Assembly: GCA_044432805.1 (NCBI GenBank) | Contig: JAWXUI010000039.1 | Coordinates: 1 to 9,783 of the forward strand | Direction: 5' to 3' | DNA length: 9,783 bases | Source: CAYJEO01 sp044432805 | Lineage (GTDB): Bacteria; Bacillota_I; Bacilli_A; RF39; UBA660 | Part shown: in pieces, positions 1 through 6,829 of the stretch | How the letters are laid out: every line of letters begins with the position of its first letter | Position numbering within the stretch: the first letter of the stretch is position 1 | Notes under the pieces: model-generated | What the model was told of the DNA's origin: nothing | Databases searched by the model: none | What the model saw: only the letters and a program-made list of their open reading frames with translations | Translations under genes and position numbers: made by a program

Positions 1-1107
1 ATATTGCAATGCATCTGTCAAAATAGACATTTTAGCACAATATTTTTTGAAATTATCAGGCAAATTATTTGACCATAAAACTGTCATATTTGGTTCTGGT
101 GCACTTCCTAAATTAGTTAACGTATGTAAGAAACGATAAGAAGTTTTTGTAACTAAACTATTCTTTTCATTTAACATACCACCAATTGATTCAGTTACCC
201 ATGTTGGATCTCCTGCAAATAATTCATTATACTCAGGAGTTCTTAAATGTCTAATTAATCTTAATTTAATAACAAATTGATCAATTAATTCTTGTGCTTC
301 TACTTCAGTAATTTTACCTTCTAAAATATCTTTTTCTAAATAAATATCTAAGAAAGTAGAAACTCTCCCAAGTGAAGTTGCCGCTCCATTATTTTCTTTT
401 GTACCTGCTAAATAACCAAAGTAAGTGAATTGTACAGCTTCAAACGCTGATTCAGCTTTTTTAGACATATCAATTCCATATTTTAAAGCCATTTCATTTA
501 CTTCTTTTAAAGCTTTTATTTGCATCGCTATTTCTTGTCTCAATCTAATACTTTCTTCATCAATTAAAACAAGAGGTTCTAAATCTTTTTGTTTTTCTTC
601 GATTAAGTAATCTATTCCATACAAAGCAATTCTTCTATAATCACCTATGATTCTACCTCTACCATATGCATCTGGCAAACCAGTAATTAAACCATTTTTT
701 CTAGCTTTTAATATATCTTTCGTATATGCTTCAAATACACCATCATTATGTGTTTTAACACCTTTAAAAGTTTTTAATAATTCATCAGTATTATAACCAT
801 AAGAAGCAGCAGCTTGTTTTGCCATTCTTACTCCACCAAATGGATTAACTATTCTTTTTAAAGGTTTATCTGTTTGAAGACCAAAAATAACTTCGTTTTC
901 TTTATCGATATAACCAGCTTCAAAACTATTAATACCAGATACCTTTGTTAATTCAACATCTAAAACACCTTTTTTTAATTCTTCTTTTAATAATTCTTCG
1001 CATTTTTCCCAAATTGCTTTAGTTTTATTTGTAATCGGTTGTAAAAAAGATTCATCCCCTAAATATTCTGTATAATTTTCTTCTATAAATTTACTTACGT
1101 TTATCAT
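1..1107 (-). CDS. pflB: Formate C-acetyltransferase (pyruvate formate-lyase), N-terminal part, cut by left window edge
   Basis: The frame is open from ATG at 1107 to the window edge and gives 369 residues. The family is about 750-760 residues long, so roughly half is present. The enzyme is a cytoplasmic glycyl-radical protein that converts pyruvate and CoA to acetyl-CoA and formate in anaerobic metabolism. Visible family blocks are NPFGGVRMA (about 88-96), GLPDAYGRGRIIGDYRR (from about 132), the FTYFGYLAG and NGAATSLGR region, LRTPEYNELFAGDP, TESIGG and PEPNMTVLWS near the edge. They match the classical PflB subfamily rather than the diol dehydratase or choline lyase branches. The catalytic cysteine pair and the C-terminal radical glycine lie beyond the window, so they cannot be checked. 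The start is ten bases after the ligA stop, so co-transcription with ligA is likely. No activating enzyme (PflA) gene is visible. Confidence 0.95.
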   Translation of the reverse strand, partial: MINVSKFIEENYTEYLGDESFLQPITNKTKAIWEKCEELLKEELKKGVLDVELTKVSGINSFEAGYIDKENEVIFGLQTDKPLKRIVNPFGGVRMAKQAAASYGYNTDELLKTFKGVKTHNDGVFEAYTKDILKARKNGLITGLPDAYGRGRIIGDYRRIALYGIDYLIEEKQKDLEPLVLIDEESIRLRQEIAMQIKALKEVNEMALKYGIDMSKKAESAFEAVQFTYFGYLAGTKENNGAATSLGRVSTFLDIYLEKDILEGKITEVEAQELIDQFVIKLRLIRHLRTPEYNELFAGDPTWVTESIGGMLNEKNSLVTKTSYRFLHTLTNLGSAPEPNMTVLWSNNLPDNFKKYCAKMSILTDALQY

Positions 1108-1111
1108 ATTA

Positions 1112-1119
1112 CCACTCTT
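1112..1119 (-). promoter_or_regulatory. Ribosome binding site of pflB, overlapping the ligA stop codon
   Basis: The minus strand reads AAGAGTGG, then four bases, then the pflB ATG. It is an imperfect Shine-Dalgarno and overlaps the TAA that ends ligA. The same AAGAGTGGT string precedes pcrA at a similar distance. A better GAAGGA match lies a few bases upstream, inside the last ligA codons, and may contribute. Confidence 0.5.
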
Positions 1120-3091
1120 ATCCTTCTAGTCTATCTAAAAATTCAATTTCATTCCAGATAGTTATATTTAAATTTTTTGCTTTATCTATTTTGCTTCCGG
1201 CATTTAAACCAGCTATTAAAACATCAGTTTTTTTACTTATTGAATTTGTTACTTTCCCACCAAATGATTCAATTAATAGAGTTGCTTTTTCTCTATTAAC
1301 TTCTAAACTTCCAGTTAAAACAAAAATTTTATTTAAAAAATTATTATTAATTTTTATCTCTTTTTCTATAAAGTTAAAATTAAGTCCTAAATTATTTAAT
1401 TCTTTTAGCATATTTAAATTATCTTCATTTCTAAAATAATTATAAACACTATTTGCTATTTGTTCTCCAATATCTTTTATTTCTAGTAAATCATTGATTT
1501 CTTTATTTTTTAAAACTTCAATAGATTTAAAATTAAACGCTAATAAAGAAGCTGTTTTGGCACCGACAAAGCGAATACCAAGTGCAAATAGCAATTTTTC
1601 TAATGAATTTGATTTGCTGTTTTCTATTTCTAATAATAAATTATTTATACTTTTTTCTCCAAATCCATCTAGTTCTTTTAAATCTAAAACATGATTTTTC
1701 AAATTAAAAATATCAATATAATTTTTTATATACCCCAAATTATAAAATTCTTCAATTATTCTTTCCCCAAGGCCTTCAATATTATAAGCATTTCTACTAA
1801 CAAAGTGCACTAAAGATTCAATTATTCTAGCTTCACAATTTTCATTCATACAAAAATATGCAACAGTATCTTTTTGTTCTAATAAAGAATTACATATAGG
1901 ACAATGTGTAGCCATTTTAAACTCTATTTCGTTACCTGTTCTTTTTTCTTTTACAAAACCTGTAACTTCTGGAATAACATCTCCTGCTTTTATTAAAGTT
2001 ACTGTATCACCTATTTTTAAACCTAATTTATATACATAATCAGCATTATGCAAAGTTGTTTTAGAGATTACCGAGCCCATCAATAAAACAGGTTCTAAAA
2101 CTGCATTAGGCGTTACTTGTCCAGTTCTTCCTACACTAAATATAATATCTTTTAATTTAGTATTAGCTACCTGTGACTTAAATTTATATGCCGTGGCCCA
2201 CTTAGGATACTTTACAGTGAAACCTAATTTTTCTTGTTGCTTAAAATCATCTACTTTTATTACTATTCCATCTATTGCAAAATCTATTTTTTCTCTTATT
2301 AAAGTTATTTCATCTATATAATCAATAACTTTAAATATATCTTTACATAATCTGTTGTTTTTATTTACATTGAATCCTAATTTACTCAAATAATCAATTG
2401 AATCACTATGCTTTAATAAATTATACTTTTTTGGATTGACAATTTGATATAATATACAATCTAAATTTCTAGACGCTGATACTTTACTATCTAACTGTCT
2501 TATACTTCCAGCTGCTGCATTTCTTGGATTTGCAAATAAAGGAAGATTATTTTTTTCTTGATTAATATTTAATTGTTCAAAAGATTCATTGCTCATGTAT
2601 ATTTCTCCACGAACTTCAATATCTATTTTTTCTTTTAATACTTTAGGTATTGTTTTTATTGTTAAAACATTATGTGTAATATCTTCTCCGATATTACCAT
2701 TACCTCTAGTTGCGCCTCTTACTAACTTTCCGTTTTCGTATATAAGAGATACCGATAAACCATCAATTTTATATTCACAATAATAATTAGGTTTTATATT
2801 TTCTTTTTTTATTTTTTCATCAAAAGAAATTATTTCTTCATTATTGAAACTATTGCCTAAACTAAGCATAGCTACATTGTGAACAACCTTTTCAAATTGT
2901 GATATAACAGTTGTTCCCACATTTTTTGTTGGTGAGTCATCTCTTATTAATTCAGGATATTTTTCTTCTAGTAGTATAAGTTCTTTTAAATAACGATCAT
3001 ATTCTTGGTCACTTATACTAGGATTATCTAAATTATAGTATTCATGTGATGCTACTTTTAAAATTTTTATTAATTCATCTATTCTATCCAT
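1118..3091 (-). CDS. ligA: NAD-dependent DNA ligase LigA
   Basis: This is the essential replicative ligase. It seals nicks between Okazaki fragments and in repair, using NAD+ to form a ligase-AMP intermediate. The 657-residue product is complete (family about 660-670). Domain Ia is at the N-terminus and contains the conserved YYNLDNPSISDQEYD stretch near 18-32. The nucleotidyltransferase motif KIDG has its AMP-accepting lysine at K108, and NPRNAAAGSIRQLD lies near 188-201. An OB-fold region spans about 310-390 (GRTGQVTPNAVLEP). A four-cysteine zinc finger uses C397, C400, C414 and C419, followed by helix-hairpin-helix repeats (about 435-570) and a C-terminal BRCT domain (about 582-657). The ATG has AAGGAG nine bases upstream. 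The gene lies 59 bases after the pilin-like gene and ten bases before pflB. In most Firmicutes ligA directly follows pcrA; here one small gene intervenes. Confidence 0.98.
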   Translation of the reverse strand: MDRIDELIKILKVASHEYYNLDNPSISDQEYDRYLKELILLEEKYPELIRDDSPTKNVGTTVISQFEKVVHNVAMLSLGNSFNNEEIISFDEKIKKENIKPNYYCEYKIDGLSVSLIYENGKLVRGATRGNGNIGEDITHNVLTIKTIPKVLKEKIDIEVRGEIYMSNESFEQLNINQEKNNLPLFANPRNAAAGSIRQLDSKVSASRNLDCILYQIVNPKKYNLLKHSDSIDYLSKLGFNVNKNNRLCKDIFKVIDYIDEITLIREKIDFAIDGIVIKVDDFKQQEKLGFTVKYPKWATAYKFKSQVANTKLKDIIFSVGRTGQVTPNAVLEPVLLMGSVISKTTLHNADYVYKLGLKIGDTVTLIKAGDVIPEVTGFVKEKRTGNEIEFKMATHCPICNSLLEQKDTVAYFCMNENCEARIIESLVHFVSRNAYNIEGLGERIIEEFYNLGYIKNYIDIFNLKNHVLDLKELDGFGEKSINNLLLEIENSKSNSLEKLLFALGIRFVGAKTASLLAFNFKSIEVLKNKEINDLLEIKDIGEQIANSVYNYFRNEDNLNMLKELNNLGLNFNFIEKEIKINNNFLNKIFVLTGSLEVNREKATLLIESFGGKVTNSISKKTDVLIAGLNAGSKIDKAKNLNITIWNEIEFLDRLEG

Positions 3092-3110
3092 GTCATCACG
3101 CTCCTTAATT

Positions 3111-3119
3111 ATTATACCA
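3111..3119 (-). promoter_or_regulatory. Extended -10 like element upstream of ligA
   Basis: The minus strand reads TGGTATAAT, a perfect -10 with the TGn extension. No good -35 is seen 16-18 bases upstream. The expected transcription start would fall at about 3104, inside the AAGGAG ribosome site (3101-3106). The element may therefore be fortuitous, or may give a transcript with a damaged Shine-Dalgarno. Confidence 0.3.
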
Positions 3120-3129
3120 AATTTTAGTT

Positions 3130-3152
3130 AAAAAAAACATATTTCTATGTTT
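3130..3152 (-). terminator. Candidate intrinsic terminator of the pilin-like gene
   Basis: On the minus strand AAACATA and TATGTTT form a seven-pair stem closed by a GAAA (GNRA) loop, and the U-tract continues for five more bases. The 5' arm begins at the second base of the pilin TAA stop. The stem has a single G-C pair, so it is weak and may be leaky, which would allow read-through into ligA. Confidence 0.45.
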
Positions 3153-3504
3153 AACAAATACTTTGATATGTAAATACGTATTGATTAATGTCTTCTTCAT
3201 ATTTTACCCACACACATCCATTCATTTCTTCGTCTGTTACTGGGTCTATTATTGCCTCATTGTTCAAAAATCCAGATTGCTTTAAAAGTGCAACGGTAAG
3301 AAACAAGTCTTCGTCAGTATAAAGTGAGACATTAGTTGACATATATAAATATGCACTGTCTTCTATTCTTTCTATCTGTTCTTCTAATAGTTTTTCTTGT
3401 GATTGTTTCATTACAGAAGTAATGGAAACCATAGCAATTGTCGATAAAATAGCAAGAATGACTAAAACTGCTAGCAATTCAACTAATGTAAAACCTTTTT
3501 TCAT
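3151..3504 (-). CDS. Type IV pilin-like / type II pseudopilin protein
   Basis: A 117-residue protein with a class III (prepilin) signal. A three-residue basic leader MKK is followed by G4 and FTLVELL, so a prepilin peptidase should cut after G4, leaving F as the first mature residue and glutamate at mature position 5. A hydrophobic helix follows (about 8-29), then a charged helix (QSQEKLLEEQIERIED), then a small C-terminal globular part. Two cysteines, C97 and the final C117, could form the C-terminal disulfide loop seen in many pilins. Family knowledge says such proteins polymerise into pili, competence pseudopili or secretion pseudopili. Nothing in the window supplies the ATPase, membrane platform or peptidase, so the role is unknown. 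It does not look like ComGC beyond the N-terminus. AGGTGATAAC immediately precedes the ATG as ribosome site. It sits between pcrA and ligA. Confidence 0.85.
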   Translation of the reverse strand: MKKGFTLVELLAVLVILAILSTIAMVSITSVMKQSQEKLLEEQIERIEDSAYLYMSTNVSLYTDEDLFLTVALLKQSGFLNNEAIIDPVTDEEMNGCVWVKYEEDINQYVFTYQSIC

Positions 3505-3520
3505 GTTATCACCTATCTTA

Positions 3521-3549
3521 ATAGTACATTATTTTTAATAAAACATCAA
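3521..3549 (-). promoter_or_regulatory. Candidate promoter of the pilin-like gene
   Basis: The minus strand has TTGATG (plus 3544-3549), 17 bases, then TACTAT (plus 3521-3526). Spacing is ideal and the -35 is good, but the -10 matches only four of six positions. The predicted start leaves a leader of only about ten bases, barely enough for the AGGTGAT ribosome site. Confidence 0.35.
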
Positions 3550-3572
3550 GAAATAATTATTAAAATTATAAT

Positions 3573-3596
3573 AAAAAAGAATCAAATCACTTTGAT
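3573..3596 (-). terminator. Candidate intrinsic terminator at the end of pcrA
   Basis: On the minus strand ATCAAA and TTTGAT form a six-pair stem with a GTGA (GNRA) loop, followed by TCTTTTTT. The TGA stop of pcrA lies in the 3' arm, so the hairpin is embedded in the last codons. It is short, hence moderate confidence. If it works, it separates pcrA from the pilin-like gene. Confidence 0.45.
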
Positions 3597-5666
3597 ACTT
3601 TTATGTCCTTTAATAAGTTGCTTTATTCCATGTGGGTGCGCGAAAGCTATAGTTAGAACAGATTTATCTATTCCAACAATTACACCATCTTTAAATATTT
3701 CATGATATACTTTTTGACCAAGAGTATAAACTGCATCTTGATCTATATTTTTTTCTTTTTTAAATTTAGTTTCTTTTGTAACAATTTCATCTTTTTCTAA
3801 TAAACTATCATCTATTTCATTAATAAATCTACTTGGAGGATTATAAGACTCATTTCCAAAAATTAATCTTCTTTTACAATTAGTAATAAATAAATTATTC
3901 TTTGCCCTCGTTATAGAAACATAACAAAGTCTTCTTTCCTCTTCTAATTCTGAATCACTATTCATTGAATTTAAATGCGGAAATATACCTTCTTCTAATC
4001 CAGCAATAAAAACATTATCAAACTCTAACCCCTTAGACGCATGAACCGTCATTAATGTAATAACATTATCATTGTCTTTATATTCTTCTTTATCTGAAAA
4101 CAAAGTTATCTCATTTAAAAAATCATCCAAAGAAACAATTCCGTTTTTTTCTTCAAAAGACTTTGTAATTGATTTAAACTCTTCTAAATTTTCTAACCTT
4201 GAAATTGATTCTATTGTATCTTCTTTTTCTAACTCTTCCCTAATGCCTGTTTTTATTAAAATAGCATCTATTAATTCTGTTAAAGAAGAAGTTTTACTTA
4301 AAATAACCAATTCTTCAATTGTATTTTTAAACAACAACTCTTTTTTTGCATCAATTGCTTCAAATAAACTAATTTGTTTATTTCTTGCGTTGATTGTTAT
4401 ATTTTCTATTGTCTTTAACCCTATACCTCTTTTAGGAACATTTATAACTCTCAATAAACTTATATCATCATCTTGATTATGTATAAGTTTTAAATAACTA
4501 ATTAAATCTTTAATTTCTTTTCTGTTATAAAAATAAAAACTTCCTACAACTTTATAAGGAATACTATTTCTTAAAATTTCATCTTCTAAAGTTCTTGACT
4601 GAGCATTAGTGCGATATAAAACCGCGATTTCTTTTAGAGGAACATTATTTTCAATTAAAGATAAGATTTGGCTAACAATATAACTTGATTCTTCTAATTC
4701 ATTATAAACTCTTTTATATTTAACCTTTAATCCATCTTCATTTTCAGTCCATAAATTCTTATCTTTTTTATGTTTATTGTTTTTAATAACACTATTGGCT
4801 GCATTTATTATATTTTTCGTTGAACGATAATTTTGTTCAAGTAATATAACCAAAGTATTCGGATAATCTTTTTCAAAATTTAATATATTTTTATAATTTG
4901 ATCCTCGAAAACCATAAATACTTTGATAATCATCTCCAACAACACATATATTTTTATTTTTACTAGATAATAACTGTACTAATTTATATTGAGCTTCATT
5001 CGTGTCTTGATATTCATCTACCAATATATATTTATATCTGTCTTGATAAATTTTTAAAATATCTTTATTTTTTTTAAATAAAATATATGGAAGCATTAAT
5101 AAATCGTCAAAATCAACGGAATTATTTTCTTTTAATCTTTCATTATATCTTCTATAAACTCGTAATACTATTTCTTCAAAATCATTATGAACATAGTTTG
5201 AATACATATCTGGAGTCATTAATTCATTTTTAGCCCCACTGATTTTAGAACGAATTGCCTTTGGATTATAAATTTTAGGATCTAAATTAAATTCTTTTAA
5301 TATTTTTTTTATAGTTGATAAAGAATCATCACTATCAATTATAGTAAAATTTGCTTTTTTATCTAAATATTGATAATTTTCTTTTATTATTAAAAGACCT
5401 AATGAATGGAAAGTTGAAATTTGTATTTGATTTGTTAAATTATTTAAAAGAGAAAAAACACGTGTACGCATTTCTTTTGCCGCTTTATTTGTAAAAGTAA
5501 TCGCTAAAATATTTTTAGGACTAATACCTATTTCACTTATTAAATATGCAATTCTTGTCGTTAAAACCCTAGTTTTTCCACTCCCCGCACCTGCTAAAAC
5601 TAAAAGTGGACCATCTACATGTTTTACCGCTTCTAGTTGTTTGTTATTTAATGTTTGTAAATCCAT
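3582..5666 (-). CDS. pcrA: ATP-dependent 3'-5' DNA helicase, UvrD/PcrA family
   Basis: A superfamily 1A helicase that unwinds DNA in repair and rolling-circle replication and removes RecA filaments or stalled complexes. The product is 694 residues, slightly shorter than Bacillus PcrA (about 740). Motifs in order are the Q-motif region LNNKQLEAV (6-14), Walker A AGAGSGKT (25-32), Ia TFTNKAAKEM (57-66), II VDEYQDTN (216-223), III GDDYQSIYGFRG (244-255), IV QNYRS (278-282), V LMTVHASKGLEF (538-549) and VI YVSITRAKN (582-590). The C-terminal segment YTLGQKVYHEIFKDG (647-661) is the Tudor-like tail typical of PcrA. I chose ATG 5666. The in-frame GTG at 5675 lies inside the ribosome site AAGAGTGG, so it is not the start. 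A strong promoter lies just upstream. pcrB is not present on the other side. Confidence 0.96.
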   Translation of the reverse strand: MDLQTLNNKQLEAVKHVDGPLLVLAGAGSGKTRVLTTRIAYLISEIGISPKNILAITFTNKAAKEMRTRVFSLLNNLTNQIQISTFHSLGLLIIKENYQYLDKKANFTIIDSDDSLSTIKKILKEFNLDPKIYNPKAIRSKISGAKNELMTPDMYSNYVHNDFEEIVLRVYRRYNERLKENNSVDFDDLLMLPYILFKKNKDILKIYQDRYKYILVDEYQDTNEAQYKLVQLLSSKNKNICVVGDDYQSIYGFRGSNYKNILNFEKDYPNTLVILLEQNYRSTKNIINAANSVIKNNKHKKDKNLWTENEDGLKVKYKRVYNELEESSYIVSQILSLIENNVPLKEIAVLYRTNAQSRTLEDEILRNSIPYKVVGSFYFYNRKEIKDLISYLKLIHNQDDDISLLRVINVPKRGIGLKTIENITINARNKQISLFEAIDAKKELLFKNTIEELVILSKTSSLTELIDAILIKTGIREELEKEDTIESISRLENLEEFKSITKSFEEKNGIVSLDDFLNEITLFSDKEEYKDNDNVITLMTVHASKGLEFDNVFIAGLEEGIFPHLNSMNSDSELEEERRLCYVSITRAKNNLFITNCKRRLIFGNESYNPPSRFINEIDDSLLEKDEIVTKETKFKKEKNIDQDAVYTLGQKVYHEIFKDGVIVGIDKSVLTIAFAHPHGIKQLIKGHKSIKVI

Positions 5667-5671
5667 ATAAA

Positions 5672-5679
5672 CCACTCTT
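5672..5679 (-). promoter_or_regulatory. Ribosome binding site that fixes the pcrA start
   Basis: The minus strand reads AAGAGTGG, then five bases, then ATG at 5666. The GTG at 5675, which would extend the protein by three residues, is part of this site, so ATG 5666 is preferred. Confidence 0.6.
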
Positions 5680-5690
5680 TTCTATAACCA

Positions 5691-5719
5691 ATTATACTTT
5701 TGTTTCTTTTTATAGTCAA
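5691..5719 (-). promoter_or_regulatory. Sigma-A type promoter of pcrA
   Basis: The minus strand reads TTGACT (plus 5714-5719), exactly 17 bases, then TATAAT (plus 5691-5696). That is five of six and six of six consensus positions with ideal spacing. The predicted start near 5684 leaves a leader of about 18 bases containing the ribosome site. This is the best promoter in the window. Confidence 0.75.
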
Positions 5720-5746
5720 CTAAATCACTCTTTAAAAAAAAAAGAA

Positions 5747-5752
5747 TATACT
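5747..5752 (+). promoter_or_regulatory. Candidate -10 element of the substrate-binding protein gene
   Basis: TATACT lies 21 bases before the chosen TTG start. No recognisable -35 is found at 16-18 bases upstream. It lies in the same divergent region as the pcrA promoter, so the two transcription units diverge from about 107 bases of shared DNA. Confidence 0.35.
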
Positions 5753-5759
5753 AATTTTG

Positions 5760-5766
5760 AAAGGAT
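5760..5766 (+). promoter_or_regulatory. Ribosome binding site that favours a TTG start for the substrate-binding protein
   Basis: AAAGGAT ends seven bases before TTG at 5774. An in-frame ATG at 5765 overlaps the same purine run and would have no spacing from it, so the TTG start is more plausible. The ATG would add only three residues (M-I-D). Confidence 0.55.
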
Positions 5767-5773
5767 GATTGAT

Positions 5774-6760
5774 TTGAAAAAATATTTAACTATATTTTGT
5801 TTAATAACACTTGGAATTATGACCTTTTTAGCGTTCTTACCAGAAAAAGAAGAATCAGACTTAACAAAAATAAATGTTGCCGAAGTTGCGCATAGTATTT
5901 TTTATGCACCTCAGTATGCAGCTGATGCTTTAGGTTATTTTGAAGAAGAAGGCTTAGATGTTGAATTTATTTTAACTTCAGGCGCTGATGCTGTAAGTGC
6001 AGCCGTGTTATCTGGAGATATTGAAATAGGATTTGCAGGAAGTGAGTCTACTATTTATATTTATAATGGTGGTGAAGAAGATTATTTAGTTAGTTTTGCT
6101 GGATTGACTAAAAGAGATGGAAGCTTTATTGTTTCAAGAGAATATATAGAAGATTTTACATTAGATGATTTAATTGATAGTCACGTAATTGCTGGACGCG
6201 TTGGAGGTATGCCAGTTATGACATTTGAATATACTTTATCTGAATATGGAATTGATTCTACTAATGATTTATATGTTGATACAAGTATAGATTTTGCTTC
6301 AATGGCTGGGGCTTTTATTAGTGGAACTGGAGATTTTGTTAATTTATTTGAACCACAAGCTACATTAGTTGAAAGTCAAGGATTTGGATATGTAGTTGCT
6401 TCTCTAGGTGAACTTGGTGGAGTTGTTCCATATACTTCTTATAACGCTAAAAAAAGTTATATTGAAGATAACCCTGAAGTAATAGAAGGTTTTAGCAATG
6501 CGATTCAAAAAGGAATCGACTTTGTTTTAGAAAACAATTCTGAAGATATTGCAGACATTATTATTGATTATTTTCCTGATACATCATTAAGTGATTTAGT
6601 AAGTATTATTGATAGATATAAAGAAGCTGATTCTTGGTTTGATACAACTTATATCACAGAAGAAGACTTTAATCTTGTTCAAGATATAATGATTAATTCC
6701 GGAGAATTAGAAGAATATGTTGACTATTCTAAATTAGTAACAACAGAGTTTGCAAATTAA
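5774..6760 (+). CDS. NMT1/THI5-like (SsuA/TauA class) ABC substrate-binding protein
   Basis: With the TTG start the product is 328 residues, normal for this periplasmic-binding-protein II family. The N-terminus is MKKYLTIFC followed by a hydrophobic stretch to about F21, which is a signal peptide or membrane anchor. No proper lipobox is seen: the only early cysteine, C9, is preceded by F. The mature part starts near TKINVAEVAHSIFYAPQYAA. It carries the typical features of the family: DALGYFEEEGLDVEFILTSG (51-70), GDIEIGFAGSES, GRVGGMPVMTFEYTL (141-155) and a C-terminal RYKEADSW block. Relatives deliver thiamine precursors, sulfonates, nitrate or riboflavin-like ligands to an ABC importer; the ligand cannot be told from sequence. 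No importer permease or ATPase is adjacent, and no TPP-riboswitch-like leader fits the short upstream region. It is transcribed divergently from pcrA and followed by a terminator. Confidence 0.85.
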   Translation: MKKYLTIFCLITLGIMTFLAFLPEKEESDLTKINVAEVAHSIFYAPQYAADALGYFEEEGLDVEFILTSGADAVSAAVLSGDIEIGFAGSESTIYIYNGGEEDYLVSFAGLTKRDGSFIVSREYIEDFTLDDLIDSHVIAGRVGGMPVMTFEYTLSEYGIDSTNDLYVDTSIDFASMAGAFISGTGDFVNLFEPQATLVESQGFGYVVASLGELGGVVPYTSYNAKKSYIEDNPEVIEGFSNAIQKGIDFVLENNSEDIADIIIDYFPDTSLSDLVSIIDRYKEADSWFDTTYITEEDFNLVQDIMINSGELEEYVDYSKLVTTEFAN

Positions 6761-6779
6761 GACTTATTAAGTCTTTTTT
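6759..6779 (+). terminator. Intrinsic terminator after the substrate-binding protein gene
   Basis: AAGACTT and AAGTCTT form a seven-pair stem around ATT (or six pairs around a five-base loop), followed by TTTT and a T-rich stretch. The 5' arm starts at the second base of the TAA stop at 6758-6760. Confidence 0.75.
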
Positions 6780-6780
6780 A

Positions 6781-6807
6781 TTGACTTTTTTTTAATAATT
6801 TTATAAT
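6781..6807 (+). promoter_or_regulatory. Candidate promoter of the kinase-like gene
   Basis: TTGACT (6781-6786) and TATAAT (6802-6807) are near-perfect hexamers, but the spacer is only 15 bases. A 17-base spacer would reach the poorer TAATAT at 6804-6809. The -35 abuts the upstream terminator's T-tract, showing tight packing. Confidence 0.45.
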
Positions 6808-6818
6808 ATATCACTCAC

Positions 6819-6828
6819 AGGTGATAAC
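6819..6828 (+). promoter_or_regulatory. Ribosome binding site that fixes the kinase-like gene start
   Basis: AGGTGATAAC is followed by one base and ATG at 6830. An in-frame GTG at 6821 is part of this site. The same ten bases directly precede the pilin-like gene's ATG and match the extended anti-Shine-Dalgarno complement AGGAGGTGAT. Confidence 0.6.
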
Positions 6829-6829
6829 T

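Noticed and set aside
425..2783. Several short plus-strand open frames (425-610, 1191-1439, 1494-1694, 2589-2783)
   Set aside because: All lie antisense to pflB or ligA codons and have compositions expected from the complement of AT-rich genes.
3554..3577. Palindromic TTATTA/TAATAA stretch downstream of pcrA as a second terminator
   Set aside because: All A-T pairs with no U-tract behind it. The neighbouring ATCAAA/TTTGAT hairpin followed by T6 is a better candidate.
4072..4476. A 134-codon open frame on the plus strand inside pcrA
   Set aside because: It is antisense to a conserved helicase region, is low-complexity (Ser/Ile/Asn-rich), and has no ribosome site or promoter.
5606..5773. An in-frame upstream extension of the substrate-binding protein to 5606
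   Set aside because: It would overlap the start of pcrA and both promoters, lacks a ribosome site, and encodes sequence unlike any signal peptide. The AAAGGAT site and hydrophobic leader point to 5774 (or 5765).
5667..5773. Possible thiamine (TPP) riboswitch upstream of the NMT1-like gene
   Set aside because: The region is too short, contains no CTGAGA or similar conserved core, and is occupied by promoter elements.
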